This document shows positions 7,076 to 14,931 of a stretch of DNA of 64,000 nt, piece by piece; positions within the stretch are counted from its first letter, which is position 1, and each line of letters opens with the position of its first letter. Source of the stretch: Mucilaginibacter pankratovii (GTDB taxonomy: Bacteria > Bacteroidota > Bacteroidia > Sphingobacteriales > Sphingobacteriaceae); the NCBI RefSeq assembly GCF_014773265.1, contig NZ_JACWMY010000007.1:62001-126000 (forward strand). Reading direction: 5' to 3'. The notes below the pieces were generated by a model. The model was not told the DNA's origin and did not search any database. It worked only from the letters and a program-made list of their open reading frames with translations. Both the position numbers and the translations under genes were made by a program.

Positions 7076-9787
7076 CTATTCATTATTAAACTTCACCCCG
7101 TTCAGCCTCGCAGGGTTGCCGGTAAAGACAATATAAAGGTCTTCCTTACCCTCGCCACCGGTTACCGGGATCTTTAGGGTGTTCAAGCCTATGTAGCTGC
7201 CGGTGAAGCTGCCAACCACTTTACCATCTGCCGCGCCCTGGCGGATCTCCACCGTTCCCGGCGGATCTGTTGCGCGGCCGCGGGGGAGGAGTTTTAGTTC
7301 GATGTTTTTGATATCGGTCAGGTCTATCTTGTTGAATTTAAGGTAAGCGCCCGGCGTTTTTACTACCACAATGGTACTGTCGCGATTGTAGGCCATTTCT
7401 TTGGCATCGTTTGCTTGTGATGGGGTTAACAGTGAACCACGCAACACCAGCAAATTCTCGGTAGTTAAGGCCGCTGCCGAGGCCGTGCCTTTATCGGTAT
7501 AAGCCGCGCGGAATATATAGCTGCCGTTATCATTCTCGCCTTTTGGTACCGAGGTAGTGTACGAGCCCGTTACCGGCATCGATTTCTGTACTTTTTGCGG
7601 CGTGCCGAGGCTCATGATATAACGTACGATACTGCCCAATTCATTGTTCGACATAGCAGGGTGGGCGGGCATCTCCGCATGGCCCCATGTGCCCGAACCA
7701 CCATTTTTAATCTTATTACTCAGCGTAGCAACAGCCGATGGGTTGTTTTTGTACTTTTTGGCTACCGCGATAAAGGATGGGCCAAGCACCTTATCCTTTA
7801 CCGAGTGACAGGATTTACAATCGCTTTTGGCAATGAGCGCCATGCCCGCCGCGTACCTCGCGGTAGCATCAACGCCCTGTTGTTTTTGGGCGATAGCCGT
7901 CATGTTGTACCCCTCCGACAAATAATTCGCACTCACCGATACCAGCGAAGCCGGGATCCGCTTGTTGGCCAGGCTGCCGTCTTCCTTATCGCTTACGTTT
8001 ATTTTGTAGGCGATGGTTTTGTTGGGGAAGAAGAAGCTGCTGTTGCCTTTGGTAACCGTTACCGCAACAACAGGCGGCTCGTTACCGGCCTTTACCGTAA
8101 GCGATTTGCTATTGCTCGATCCCTTCAGATCCGTAACCGTAAGGGTTGCTTTGTAAACGCCCGGCATAGTAAACGTTACCGATGGATTTTGCGACTTGAA
8201 AGTTTTAAAGGGCTTGCCGCCTTTGGTAATTTTCCAGTCGTAGGTAAGCACGTCGTCGTCATCGAAATCTTTGGTTCCCGCTGATGACAAAGCCACGGTC
8301 AGCGGCAGCGCACCGGCTGCTTTGTTGGCGGTTGCCTGCACCTGTGGCTTGCGGTTGCCGCCATTATATTCTATGCGGATCAGCTCCGCTTCGGGGTTGT
8401 TTTTAAAGTAGCCGTTGCCGTATTCCAGCACGTAAAGGTCGCCCTCGGGGCCGAATTTCATGTCAATAGGGCCGCGCAGGCGCAGCTCGGGCAGAAAGCG
8501 TTCCATGGATTTGTATTCGCCGTTCTCGCCAATCTCTACTACGTTCACCCAGCCGCGTACCCAGTCGGTAATCAGCCATTTGCCCTCATAATAATCAGGG
8601 AAGGGGCGTTTGGCATTCTTAAAATCGGCCTTGCGGAAAATTGGGCCGCCAACCGCGCTATTACCGCCGGTTTCCATCAGCGGGAACTGCGCACTTACCC
8701 CCTTGGCATACCAGATAAAGGCAGCGGTGGTAGGTGGCAGTTCGGTGAGGCCGGTATTGTTTGGCGAGTGGTTCTCGGGGTGCTCGGCATTAAACAGCTC
8801 GCCCGATTGCTTGGTAGCGAAATCGTACTTGCGGTACGCTTTGTTATCGCCCACAAAATAAGGCCAGCCGTAATTGCCCGGCTTTTTGGCCTGGTTAAAC
8901 TCATCATAAGATTGCGGACCGCGTTTTTCAAAATCGTCTTTAGAGCCATCGGGGCCAACCTCGCCCCAGTACAGCCAGCCGGTTTTGCTATCAATAGTTA
9001 AGCGCCATGGGTTACGGTTACCCATGGTATAAATTTCGGGTTTGGTTTTTGGCGTGCCGGGGGCAAACAGGTTACCCGCCGGGATGGTGTAAGGGCCATT
9101 CGCTTCCGGGTGGATGCGCAGGATCTTACCCCGCAGATCGTTGGTGTTACCCGATGATTTCTGCGAATCCTCCGGCGACATGCCAGGCCGCTCATCCAGC
9201 GGACTAAAGCCGTCACTCGCCCGCGAGAAGGTATTATCGCCCGTGCTCAGGTACAGGTTCTTATCCTTATCAAACAGCATACCGCCGCCAACGTGGCAGC
9301 ATTCCTCGCGCTGGGTGGGTACATCAAGCACCGTTTTTTTGGTATCGCGCAGTATGTCCTTGCCCAGCCAGGTGTAGCGCTCCAGCGTGTTTTTGGCCAC
9401 ATCGCCGGCGGGCGCGTAGTACACGTAGATCCAGTGGTTGGTATCGTAATCCGGGTCCAGGATAATGCCCTGCATACCGTCTTCGCCCTCGCTTACCTCG
9501 CCTTTTTTGTCTACGTATTTGGTGCTCACGGCAAAGTCGGCTATTACGGTAATTTTGTTGGTGGCAGGGGTGTACAGTTTTATTTTGCCCTTGCGTTCGG
9601 CGTAGATCACGCGGCCGTCCTTCATTATCTGGAACTGCATCGGCTCTTCCACGCCCTGCGCCAGCACCACTTTAGTGAAGCGGTTGTCCTCGGGTTTCTT
9701 AGCGGTTTGTGCCCCGGCAAACGCGGCGCAAAGGGATAATATCAAAAACGCAGGCAGCGCTTTTAAAAGATTTTTAGGATTAAACAT
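7076..9787 (-). CDS. Secreted PQQ-type sugar dehydrogenase / PKD / cytochrome c / CBM6-like fusion
   Basis: A 903-residue exported protein; the signal peptide is FNPKNLLKALPAFLILSLC, cleaved near AGAQ. Residues about 40-475 are a six-bladed glucose/sorbosone dehydrogenase propeller (GGGMLFDKDKNLYLSTGD, GNRNPWRLTIDSKTGWLYWGEVG, NYGWPYFVGD). About 480-565 is a PKD domain (SAGTKDFDDDDVLTYDWKI). About 640-715 is a c-type cytochrome with CKSCHS as heme site and a likely axial Met in HAEMPAHP. About 735-903 is a CBM6-like beta-sandwich. Known members oxidise sugars in the periplasm and pass electrons to heme; the sugar is unknown. An upstream Met at 9865 would add an unlikely leader, so ATG 9787 is preferred. 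Confidence 0.85.
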   Translation of the reverse strand: MFNPKNLLKALPAFLILSLCAAFAGAQTAKKPEDNRFTKVVLAQGVEEPMQFQIMKDGRVIYAERKGKIKLYTPATNKITVIADFAVSTKYVDKKGEVSEGEDGMQGIILDPDYDTNHWIYVYYAPAGDVAKNTLERYTWLGKDILRDTKKTVLDVPTQREECCHVGGGMLFDKDKNLYLSTGDNTFSRASDGFSPLDERPGMSPEDSQKSSGNTNDLRGKILRIHPEANGPYTIPAGNLFAPGTPKTKPEIYTMGNRNPWRLTIDSKTGWLYWGEVGPDGSKDDFEKRGPQSYDEFNQAKKPGNYGWPYFVGDNKAYRKYDFATKQSGELFNAEHPENHSPNNTGLTELPPTTAAFIWYAKGVSAQFPLMETGGNSAVGGPIFRKADFKNAKRPFPDYYEGKWLITDWVRGWVNVVEIGENGEYKSMERFLPELRLRGPIDMKFGPEGDLYVLEYGNGYFKNNPEAELIRIEYNGGNRKPQVQATANKAAGALPLTVALSSAGTKDFDDDDVLTYDWKITKGGKPFKTFKSQNPSVTFTMPGVYKATLTVTDLKGSSNSKSLTVKAGNEPPVVAVTVTKGNSSFFFPNKTIAYKINVSDKEDGSLANKRIPASLVSVSANYLSEGYNMTAIAQKQQGVDATARYAAGMALIAKSDCKSCHSVKDKVLGPSFIAVAKKYKNNPSAVATLSNKIKNGGSGTWGHAEMPAHPAMSNNELGSIVRYIMSLGTPQKVQKSMPVTGSYTTSVPKGENDNGSYIFRAAYTDKGTASAAALTTENLLVLRGSLLTPSQANDAKEMAYNRDSTIVVVKTPGAYLKFNKIDLTDIKNIELKLLPRGRATDPPGTVEIRQGAADGKVVGSFTGSYIGLNTLKIPVTGGEGKEDLYIVFTGNPARLNGVKFNNE

Positions 9788-9964
9788 GTATGGTAATGTG
9801 AGATGATTAGCTGAGTAAATTGATTTAGCCAAAGTAGCGATTTTTAGTATAAATACATGTAACAATTTTATTTAGTTAATTTCACTAAATGAGGGTGGAA
9901 TGACTGGGAAGATGAGGGTTTTGAAAAGCAGGTGCAGTGGCGTTTGGGTTAGGTTCGGCCCCGC

Positions 9965-9984
9965 CCTGCCTGCCGGCAGGCAGG
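9965..9984. repeat. 20-base GC-rich perfect palindrome
   Basis: CCTGCCTGCCGGCAGGCAGG reads the same on both strands. Comparing the two arms of the surrounding inverted repeat, this palindrome is present only in the left arm, as if inserted there. Short GC-rich palindromes of this kind are dispersed in Sphingobacteriaceae genomes. Confidence 0.7.
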
Positions 9985-10003
9985 TTTCTGTACAAGCCGC
10001 TGA

Positions 10004-10041
10004 TAGAAGCGGGCTTTTCCGCCAATCGGGTTTAGGTGGGG
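10004..10041. repeat. Left arm of an imperfect inverted repeat around the small pseudogene
   Basis: TAGAAGCGGGCTTT and AATCGGGTTTAGGTGGGG here are matched on the opposite strand at 10769-10806, with the same order and nearly the same spacing. Weaker similarity extends leftwards to about 9945. The arms enclose about 730 bases. Confidence 0.7.
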
Positions 10042-10062
10042 GAGGTTTGAGCTATGGTGTAT

Positions 10063-10096
10063 ATATTCAAAAGTGTATATATACACTTTTGAATAT
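10063..10096. repeat. 34-base perfect palindrome
   Basis: The 17-base half ATATTCAAAAGTGTATA is followed directly by its exact reverse complement, with no loop. It is AT-rich and lies between the dehydrogenase gene and the frameshifted small gene. It could form a cruciform or be a dimeric regulator site. No T-run follows, so it is not a standard terminator. Confidence 0.8.
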
Positions 10097-10105
10097 TAAA
10101 CGCCC

Positions 10106-10238
10106 AACCAGGCGTCAACGCTTGGTTGGAAACATTGGTAAGCGTCCTCGCTTGCGGGTAGCGGTGGATTAGGGAAAAGCCAAACACATCAGCGTGGACG
10201 CTGACCAATTTATACAGTCAGGCGTGGACGCCTGACTG
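10106..10238. repeat. Cluster of extragenic palindromes with a GCGTGGACGC core
   Basis: Three units: 10106-10127 (arms AACCA and TTGGT around GCGTCAACGC), 10189-10204 (TCAGCGTGGACGCTGA), and 10215-10238 (arms CAGTCAGGCGT and ACGCCTGACTG around GG). The flanking arms differ between units but stay self-complementary, so pairing rather than sequence is kept. The last unit is followed by a run of nine T and could terminate transcription on the plus strand. The same family recurs at 57780-57906. The interval 9788-10350 has no other gene that I can support. Confidence 0.75.
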
Positions 10239-10291
10239 GGCGTTTTTTTTTATTTCGCCCCAAGCCGTGCTAACTCGTGTTGCAAGTCAAA

Positions 10292-10323
10292 TTTGAGTCC
10301 TTAACATTAAATCTTTATTTTTG
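10292..10323 (+). promoter_or_regulatory. Promoter of the frameshifted small gene
   Basis: TTTG (10292-10295), a 20-base spacer and TATTTTTG (10316-10323) match the Bacteroidota sigma-A promoter TTTG-N19-TAnnTTTG closely. The ATG follows 27 bases after the -7 box. Confidence 0.65.
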
Positions 10324-10350
10324 GAGACTACACGCTTAAATTGTTAACCA

Positions 10351-10597
10351 ATGCCACAGGGACAAATTGTTATCTTAAACCATAACCGCGGAATGTATGC
10401 AGTTAAGCTTTCCGACGGAAGTTTCACGGTTTTTGAATTCTAATGAACTAAATTCTGGAGATATCATCTCGGGACCGTTGGACGAACACGCTGGCTGTAC
10501 TCTAAAAAATGTTACTCAAGACGAGGAGTTTGAGGCATTTGTCGAACAAATCGGGACTAGTTTAGAACAAGCAAAGAAAGGTGCTTTTTTGATTTAA
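10351..10597 (+). pseudogene. Frameshifted small conserved protein gene
   Basis: Translation from ATG 10351 gives MPQGQIVILNHNRGMYAVKL and continues SDGSFTVFEF, then stops at 10441. The next frame continues with NELNSGDIISG and runs to TAA 10595-10597. Joined, the two parts make one small (about 82-residue) beta-rich protein resembling a family I recall with an N-terminal GMIAV-type strand and a central GDxISG motif. One extra base near 10437-10441 explains the break: dropping it gives VFEFNELNSGD. The promoter before it is intact, so decay is recent, or the base is a sequencing error. I see no slippery heptamer that would support programmed frameshifting. Function of the family is unknown to me. 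Confidence 0.65.
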
Positions 10598-10697
10598 TTG
10601 TTCCCGCTGCCGCTAGCGCCCTCACCTGTCGTCCGTATGCAGAGCCGCTGAGCAAATCCTCCACACCGCTTCACAAACCGCAAACTCATCCTGCCGA

Positions 10698-10723
10698 TGA
10701 TTGCTTCGTGCCTCGCAAAGACG
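10698..10723. repeat. Fragment of a dispersed GCAAT-type extragenic repeat
   Basis: GATTGCTTCGTGCCTCGCAA on this strand is the reverse complement of the dispersed element that begins with TTGCGAGG and continues toward GCAATC; a relative occurs at 19681-19788. The 267-base interval 10598-10864 holds this piece and the right inverted-repeat arm, and no gene that I can support. Confidence 0.45.
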
Positions 10724-10768
10724 AGGCGGAGAGGTGCGTAATTTGGGCAGGCCAAACCACAAGCCCCG

Positions 10769-10806
10769 CCCCACCTAAACCCGATTGTACGGAAAGCCCG
10801 CTTCTA
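10769..10806. repeat. Right arm of the inverted repeat around the small pseudogene
   Basis: CCCCACCTAAACCCGATT and AAAGCCCGCTTCTA are reverse complements of the left arm at 10004-10041 (18 of 18 and 14 of 14 bases). It lies about 60 bases beyond the stop of the minus-strand prs gene and could also fold into that transcript's 3' end. Confidence 0.7.
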
Positions 10807-10864
10807 CCAACCGCTTGAAGGGAAACCGGCCGCCAAGGCTGAACCAAATCTAATGCCTCCGCCG

Positions 10865-11776
10865 CTATGCCTTAATAGCCTTACAAATAAGCCCGGCAAT
10901 GCTTCTTATTTCTATAAAATCATCGTTTAGGTTTTGGGTATTGATGTGCGAATCGGTACAGATGAGTTTTTTAATATAGCCGCAGTTTTTTAATTTTTGC
11001 AGCCCATCGTTCACAAACAACCCGTGGGTGCATATCACATATATATCGGCAGCGCCGGCGTCTTTATAGGTTTTTGCCGCGTTGATTATGCTGCCTCCCG
11101 ACCGGATCATATCATCATAAATGATGACGGTTTTGCCCGATACATCGGCATTAATGGCGCTTACTTCGGTATGGTCGTCTTTGAGGCGGCGTTTGAGGAT
11201 GAAAGCGGCGTTCACACCCATATCATTCGCCAGCGATTCTACCCATTTGGCCCTGCCTGCATCGGTGCTGGCCATTACAAAGTTATCGCCGCCATATTGC
11301 CGGGCCGCATCTATCACAATATCCTTGCAGTAAACGTGCACCGGGTACAGCCCATGCTCAAAGTAATATTGTATGCCTTCGGAGTGGAGATCGAACAGGT
11401 AAATACGGTTGCCCTTGTTGCTGCGCGGGATGGCGCTAAACAACCTGGCCCGGGTTTTGGCGGTAACTATTTCCTGGGATAATACCGCCCTTTCCATAGT
11501 AGAATAACCAAAGTAAGGCACAATAAGCGTTAAGGAATTGGCGCCGTAACTTACCAGCGATGATGCCAGGTCGAACAGTTCCAGTGTGGCTTCGTCGTTA
11601 ACGGTGCCGCCCAGCAAAATAATGTCGCGATTTTCCACTTCGCTCAGGATGCGCTGGTAGCGTTCACCATCTGTAAAAGTGTTTACCTCTACTTCGCCGC
11701 GTTCCAGATAGCTGCAGGCCAGCATTTTTTCGGCCAAATACTCATATGCTTTGATGTGGAAAAGGATCTTTTTCAT
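10865..11776 (-). CDS. prs: Ribose-phosphate pyrophosphokinase paralogue (NAD salvage operon)
   Basis: A 303-residue PRPP synthetase homologue, which makes phosphoribosyl pyrophosphate from ribose-5-phosphate and ATP in the cytoplasm. The PRPP-binding loop is VIIYDDMIRSGGSI (about residues 215-228). Other matches are FTDGERYQRI, YFGYSTMERA and STDAGRAKWVESLANDMG. It is divergent from housekeeping Prs: the flexible loop around residues 100-110 reads LSQEIVTAKT. It starts 2 bases after the stop of nadV, so the genes are one operon. PRPP is the cosubstrate of NadV, and this paralogue probably supplies it locally. Pairing of nadV with a prs homologue is also known in some phages, but there are no other phage genes here. 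Confidence 0.88.
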   Translation of the reverse strand: MKKILFHIKAYEYLAEKMLACSYLERGEVEVNTFTDGERYQRILSEVENRDIILLGGTVNDEATLELFDLASSLVSYGANSLTLIVPYFGYSTMERAVLSQEIVTAKTRARLFSAIPRSNKGNRIYLFDLHSEGIQYYFEHGLYPVHVYCKDIVIDAARQYGGDNFVMASTDAGRAKWVESLANDMGVNAAFILKRRLKDDHTEVSAINADVSGKTVIIYDDMIRSGGSIINAAKTYKDAGAADIYVICTHGLFVNDGLQKLKNCGYIKKLICTDSHINTQNLNDDFIEIRSIAGLICKAIKA

Positions 11777-11778
11777 GT

Positions 11779-13194
11779 TTATTGTTTTAAATTGGCTTTT
11801 ACCTGCTCAAAACTCAGCTCGTTAATTAATGCGCCGTTCTCAAACACGGTGTGCAGCTCGTCGGCCAGGCCGGGGTTATCCTGCTGGTTTACGGTTTTAA
11901 AGATGCCATTAATTTTTACCAGTTTAAGCCTGCCGGCCTTACTCTTTTTAAAACTTTGGGTAAGGTTGCCTTCGGCATCCAGTTCGGTGGGGTGTTTTTC
12001 TACGCCTATCTGCTTGCCGCCAACCACCGCGCTGCTGCATTTTAATGCAAATTTTTGGGTGTCCCGGTCTACCTTTTGCAGCAATGCGCCACCCATGCCC
12101 AGTACCAGGTTTTCGGCGCTGATGTTGTTGTCTTTTAAGCTTTGGTACATTACTTTAATAGCCTCGTAGTTTACGCCGTCGCCCTGTATCACGCGGATCT
12201 GCGGGGGCAGTACTTTGTAGCCCTTAGCGTTTACGGTATAGCCGAACTTGCTGAACAGGATCTCGAAAATACGCAGCACGGTCATCACCGGGTCGCCGCT
12301 ATCGGGGCGGATGACGAGGGTACCTTCGCGGTTCAGGATCTGTTGTTTCAATTCCTCTCCCCAGTATTCTTCACAGGCGCGGAAGATGTTGTAGCTATCG
12401 CTTACGCAGGCAATGGTGCCTGTAGGGAAGGTGTCGAGGATGTGTTTAAATACCTCCAATTCGCCCTGCTGGCCAAGCAGCGTACAAATACTATGCTCCG
12501 TTGCCGGGATGCTGAGGCCGTAAACTTTTCGGGCAGCGTAATAGTTTTTTGCCATTACAGATGCTGCCAAATTATCGCTGCCGCTAAAGCTAAGCAAATG
12601 CGCCGCGCCCCCAAGTTTTGCGCTTTCTACGCTGCTTACACCACGGAAACCAAAATCGTTCAGCACAAAATCTATCCCCGCCTCGCTGCCTTCGGTGGCG
12701 GTTTCGGCGTAAAATTGCCTTACTACTTTGCGTACCTCGCTGCTTAAAGTAGCTACGGTGCAGGGGTACCATACCTGCATCAGCAGGGTTTCTAAAAAGT
12801 TGGTGAGCCAGTAGCACTCCGGGTCGGTATTTTCTATCGTCATGAGGGCGTTACCGGTGGATACGGTGGTACCCTCGGCAACAGCTTTTATCTTAACGGG
12901 CAGGTGGCCGTTGTACTTATCTAAAATATATTGGAACTTACTTTTATCAAACACATCATCGCGGCCAAAAACCTGTGGCAAAAAGTCGGCGGCTTCGTCC
13001 AGGTCCTGCTGGGTGAAGGCGGGCCCTTGCAGGTATTCCTTTAAAAAATATTGCAGCCCAAAAAAAACCGTTTGGTTGAACATGCCCCCACGGCTTTCCA
13101 GGTAGCTGTAGATGCTGGTGGTGCCGGGCATGTATAATTTATGGTGGGCATATTTGTAGGCATCAGCCAACAGGATCAAATTTTCGCGTTTCAT
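11779..13194 (-). CDS. nadV: Nicotinamide phosphoribosyltransferase
   Basis: A 471-residue cytoplasmic enzyme that joins nicotinamide to PRPP to give nicotinamide mononucleotide (NMN). It aligns with the animal NAMPT family over its length: N-terminal LADAYKYAHHKLYMPGTT with YSYLESRGG, the catalytic His region SIPATEHSICT, the phosphate site RPDSGDP, and PPQIRVIQGDGVNYEA with MGGALLQKVDRDT. It lies 2 bases from both nadM and prs. With these it forms a two-step route from nicotinamide to NAD. The operon is preceded by a promoter and palindrome that suggest control by NrtR. Confidence 0.95.
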   Translation of the reverse strand: MKRENLILLADAYKYAHHKLYMPGTTSIYSYLESRGGMFNQTVFFGLQYFLKEYLQGPAFTQQDLDEAADFLPQVFGRDDVFDKSKFQYILDKYNGHLPVKIKAVAEGTTVSTGNALMTIENTDPECYWLTNFLETLLMQVWYPCTVATLSSEVRKVVRQFYAETATEGSEAGIDFVLNDFGFRGVSSVESAKLGGAAHLLSFSGSDNLAASVMAKNYYAARKVYGLSIPATEHSICTLLGQQGELEVFKHILDTFPTGTIACVSDSYNIFRACEEYWGEELKQQILNREGTLVIRPDSGDPVMTVLRIFEILFSKFGYTVNAKGYKVLPPQIRVIQGDGVNYEAIKVMYQSLKDNNISAENLVLGMGGALLQKVDRDTQKFALKCSSAVVGGKQIGVEKHPTELDAEGNLTQSFKKSKAGRLKLVKINGIFKTVNQQDNPGLADELHTVFENGALINELSFEQVKANLKQ

Positions 13195-13196
13195 GG

Positions 13197-14096
13197 CTAT
13201 TTGTTGTTTAGGTATTTATTAATGATGAAAGTAAACATTGCAACGTGCTCGTTACTGATGAGCTCATCAGCGATCATTTGAGGCAGGTCGGCCAGTTTAA
13301 ACCAACCAAGGTCGATGATATCGTCCTGTGCCTTTGGCTCGCCGCTGATATGCTCGCAGCTGAACAGCAGGGTGATGATCTTATCGGCTTCGCTGCGGTA
13401 GCGCCAGTCGTTTATTTTGGCGGAGGTTTCGTACTGCATGGCGGTGCTCTCCATCTCGCCGGCCTCTTCGGTCAGTTCGCGTTTGGCGGCGCTTTCGTAG
13501 TCAGCGTCCTCCGGGTCGGCAAAACCACCTATAAAGCGCCATTTGTTGTTGATGGATTTTTTCCCCAGCAATATCTCGGTTTTATTATTGCGAAACATGG
13601 CGATATCTACCGTTGGGTAAACTTTGGTGTATTGGTTGTACAACGCGTAAAGAATGCCGGCACGGAAGTCGTTAGAATCGAAAACCTTATCGGCGTACTG
13701 TTTGCGCAGCTCGGTGGCGTTATAATCGCCATGTTCGGGCAGTTCTACAGTTTCAAACCGGCCGCCGTAATAGGGTATAAAGCTATCGCGGCTGCCATAA
13801 AGGCAAAATTGCTCGTTTGGGAAAACGCCTTTGAGCAGGGTATCCAAGTTATCCGACCATACCGTATCGCTCGGGTGATCGCTTACCGGTAACACTACCA
13901 CGGTAGGGTAGCTGGTTTTGATCATTTTTTCGCGGGTGTAATAATCGTAAGGGTTTTTGCGGCTGCCGGTTAGCGGACCAACACCCAGCATAATAATCAA
14001 TTTATCATGCTTTTCCATCACCTGGCTGATAAGCTGCTGATGCCCCTGGTGCAGGTATGGGGTTTGAAAGCGGGCGATAATAACTGCGGTTTTCAT
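13197..14096 (-). CDS. nadM: Bifunctional NMN adenylyltransferase / Nudix hydrolase
   Basis: The 299-residue protein has an N-terminal NadM-type nucleotidyltransferase domain (about residues 1-165) with the HQGH version of the HxGH motif, and a C-terminal Nudix domain (about 180-295) with a full Nudix box (GGFADPEDADYESAAKRELT followed by EEAGEM). The first domain converts NMN and ATP to NAD; Nudix partners in this fusion usually hydrolyse ADP-ribose, which recycles NAD breakdown products. It is the first gene of the nadM-nadV-prs operon. The ATG at 14096 lies 21 bases downstream of the predicted transcription start. Confidence 0.93.
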   Translation of the reverse strand: MKTAVIIARFQTPYLHQGHQQLISQVMEKHDKLIIMLGVGPLTGSRKNPYDYYTREKMIKTSYPTVVVLPVSDHPSDTVWSDNLDTLLKGVFPNEQFCLYGSRDSFIPYYGGRFETVELPEHGDYNATELRKQYADKVFDSNDFRAGILYALYNQYTKVYPTVDIAMFRNNKTEILLGKKSINNKWRFIGGFADPEDADYESAAKRELTEEAGEMESTAMQYETSAKINDWRYRSEADKIITLLFSCEHISGEPKAQDDIIDLGWFKLADLPQMIADELISNEHVAMFTFIINKYLNNK

Positions 14097-14102
14097 TTTC
14101 TA

Positions 14103-14125
14103 ATTTGCGTTAATTATACGCAAAT
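14103..14125. promoter_or_regulatory. Candidate NrtR operator
   Basis: An inverted repeat with 8-base perfect arms, ATTTGCGT and ACGCAAAT, and a 7-base spacer. It covers the end of the -7 box and the predicted transcription start of the nadM operon, the position expected of a repressor site. A related half-site (AATTACGCAAATTA) lies at 14141-14154 over the -33 box. NrtR is encoded by the adjacent upstream gene. Confidence 0.65.
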
Positions 14126-14151
14126 ATAAATATGTGTTTTAATTACGCAAA
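14121..14151 (-). promoter_or_regulatory. Promoter of the nadM-nadV-prs operon
   Basis: On the minus strand TTTG (14148-14151), exactly 19 bases and TATATTTG (14121-14128) form a full match to TTTG-N19-TAnnTTTG. The transcription start would fall near 14117, giving a leader of about 21 bases. Confidence 0.75.
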
Positions 14152-14240
14152 TTATTTTTTCAATTATTTTTATGGAGGGACAAAGTGGTGGTTTGGCAGG
14201 TACACCACGACCATGAGATGTGCTTTGAATGTAAGGGAAA

Positions 14241-14927
14241 TCAGACCTCGAAGGTGATGCCGTCTTTTTTCAGCCGGAAGTATTTTTCTTCGTTAAAGCG
14301 GAAGAGGTTGCCGGGGCGGCCTGCGCCGGTTAGTTGTTGCTTCTCTTTGGTTTCTTCTAAAAAGCCGAAGCCGGTGATCTTCTTTTTAAAGTTGCGGCGG
14401 TCGATAGGGCGATCGAGTACGGTGGTGTATAGCTTCTCCAGTTCGGAAAAGGGGAATTTTTCTTCCAGCAGTTCGAAGCCAAGCGGTTGGTATTGGATCT
14501 TGTTTTTTAAACGGTCGTGGGCGGTTTGGATGATCTCTGCATGGTCGAAAGCCAGTTGCGGGATGTTTTTGATATTGAACCAGGCTACATCGGCGGCATC
14601 GGTATCGGCATGTAACTCAAAGGCATCGGGTTTTACCAGGCCATAGTAGGTGATGGAGATCACCCGGTTACGCGGGTCGCGGTTGGGCTGGCCAAAACTA
14701 TAAAGCTGTTCGAGGTAGTTGATGCTAATGCCGGTTTCTTCCTTCAGTTCGCGGTGGATGGCGTCCTCCAACGATTCGAGGTCGCCCACGAGGCCCCCGG
14801 GGAGTGCCCAGGCATCCTTAAAAGGCGGGATATTGCGTTTAATGAGCAGCACAGAAAGCCCCTCTTTGGACGTGTAACCAAATACTACAGCATCTACAGC
14901 AACTTTTATATTTTGCGAAACGGCCAT
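14241..14927 (-). CDS. nrtR: NrtR-type regulator: Nudix domain plus winged helix
   Basis: The 228-residue protein has a Nudix-like domain (about residues 8-145) and a C-terminal winged-helix domain (about 150-228; LDRPIDRRNFKKKITGFGFL is typical). NrtR proteins repress NAD biosynthesis and salvage genes and respond to ADP-ribose or related NAD metabolites bound by the Nudix part. Here the Nudix box keeps RELKEETG, so binding and perhaps hydrolysis may remain. It lies directly upstream of the nadM operon on the same strand, with 144 bases between them holding a separate promoter. The AraR at 53038 is a paralogue with a degraded box. Confidence 0.88.
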   Translation of the reverse strand: MAVSQNIKVAVDAVVFGYTSKEGLSVLLIKRNIPPFKDAWALPGGLVGDLESLEDAIHRELKEETGISINYLEQLYSFGQPNRDPRNRVISITYYGLVKPDAFELHADTDAADVAWFNIKNIPQLAFDHAEIIQTAHDRLKNKIQYQPLGFELLEEKFPFSELEKLYTTVLDRPIDRRNFKKKITGFGFLEETKEKQQLTGAGRPGNLFRFNEEKYFRLKKDGITFEV

Positions 14928-14931
14928 ATTG

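Noticed and set aside
7595..8284. 229-codon plus-strand frame opposite the dehydrogenase fusion gene
   Set aside because: Antisense to a gene with clear PKD and cytochrome domains; the translation has no recognisable motif and is rich in Arg and His, as shadows of GC-rich codons are.
9900..10172. Open frame of about 90 codons on the plus strand
   Set aside because: It runs through the GC palindrome, the inverted-repeat arm and the 34-base palindrome, with no ribosome site and a composition unlike neighbouring proteins; it is repeat DNA.
10436..10446. Programmed frameshift in the small gene
   Set aside because: The T-run before the break does not make a usual slippery heptamer, no pause structure was seen, and a +1 shift would be required; a simple one-base insertion is the easier reading.
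12142..13892. Long plus-strand frames opposite nadV and nadM
   Set aside because: They lie fully within two well-recognised enzyme genes on the other strand and show no family features.
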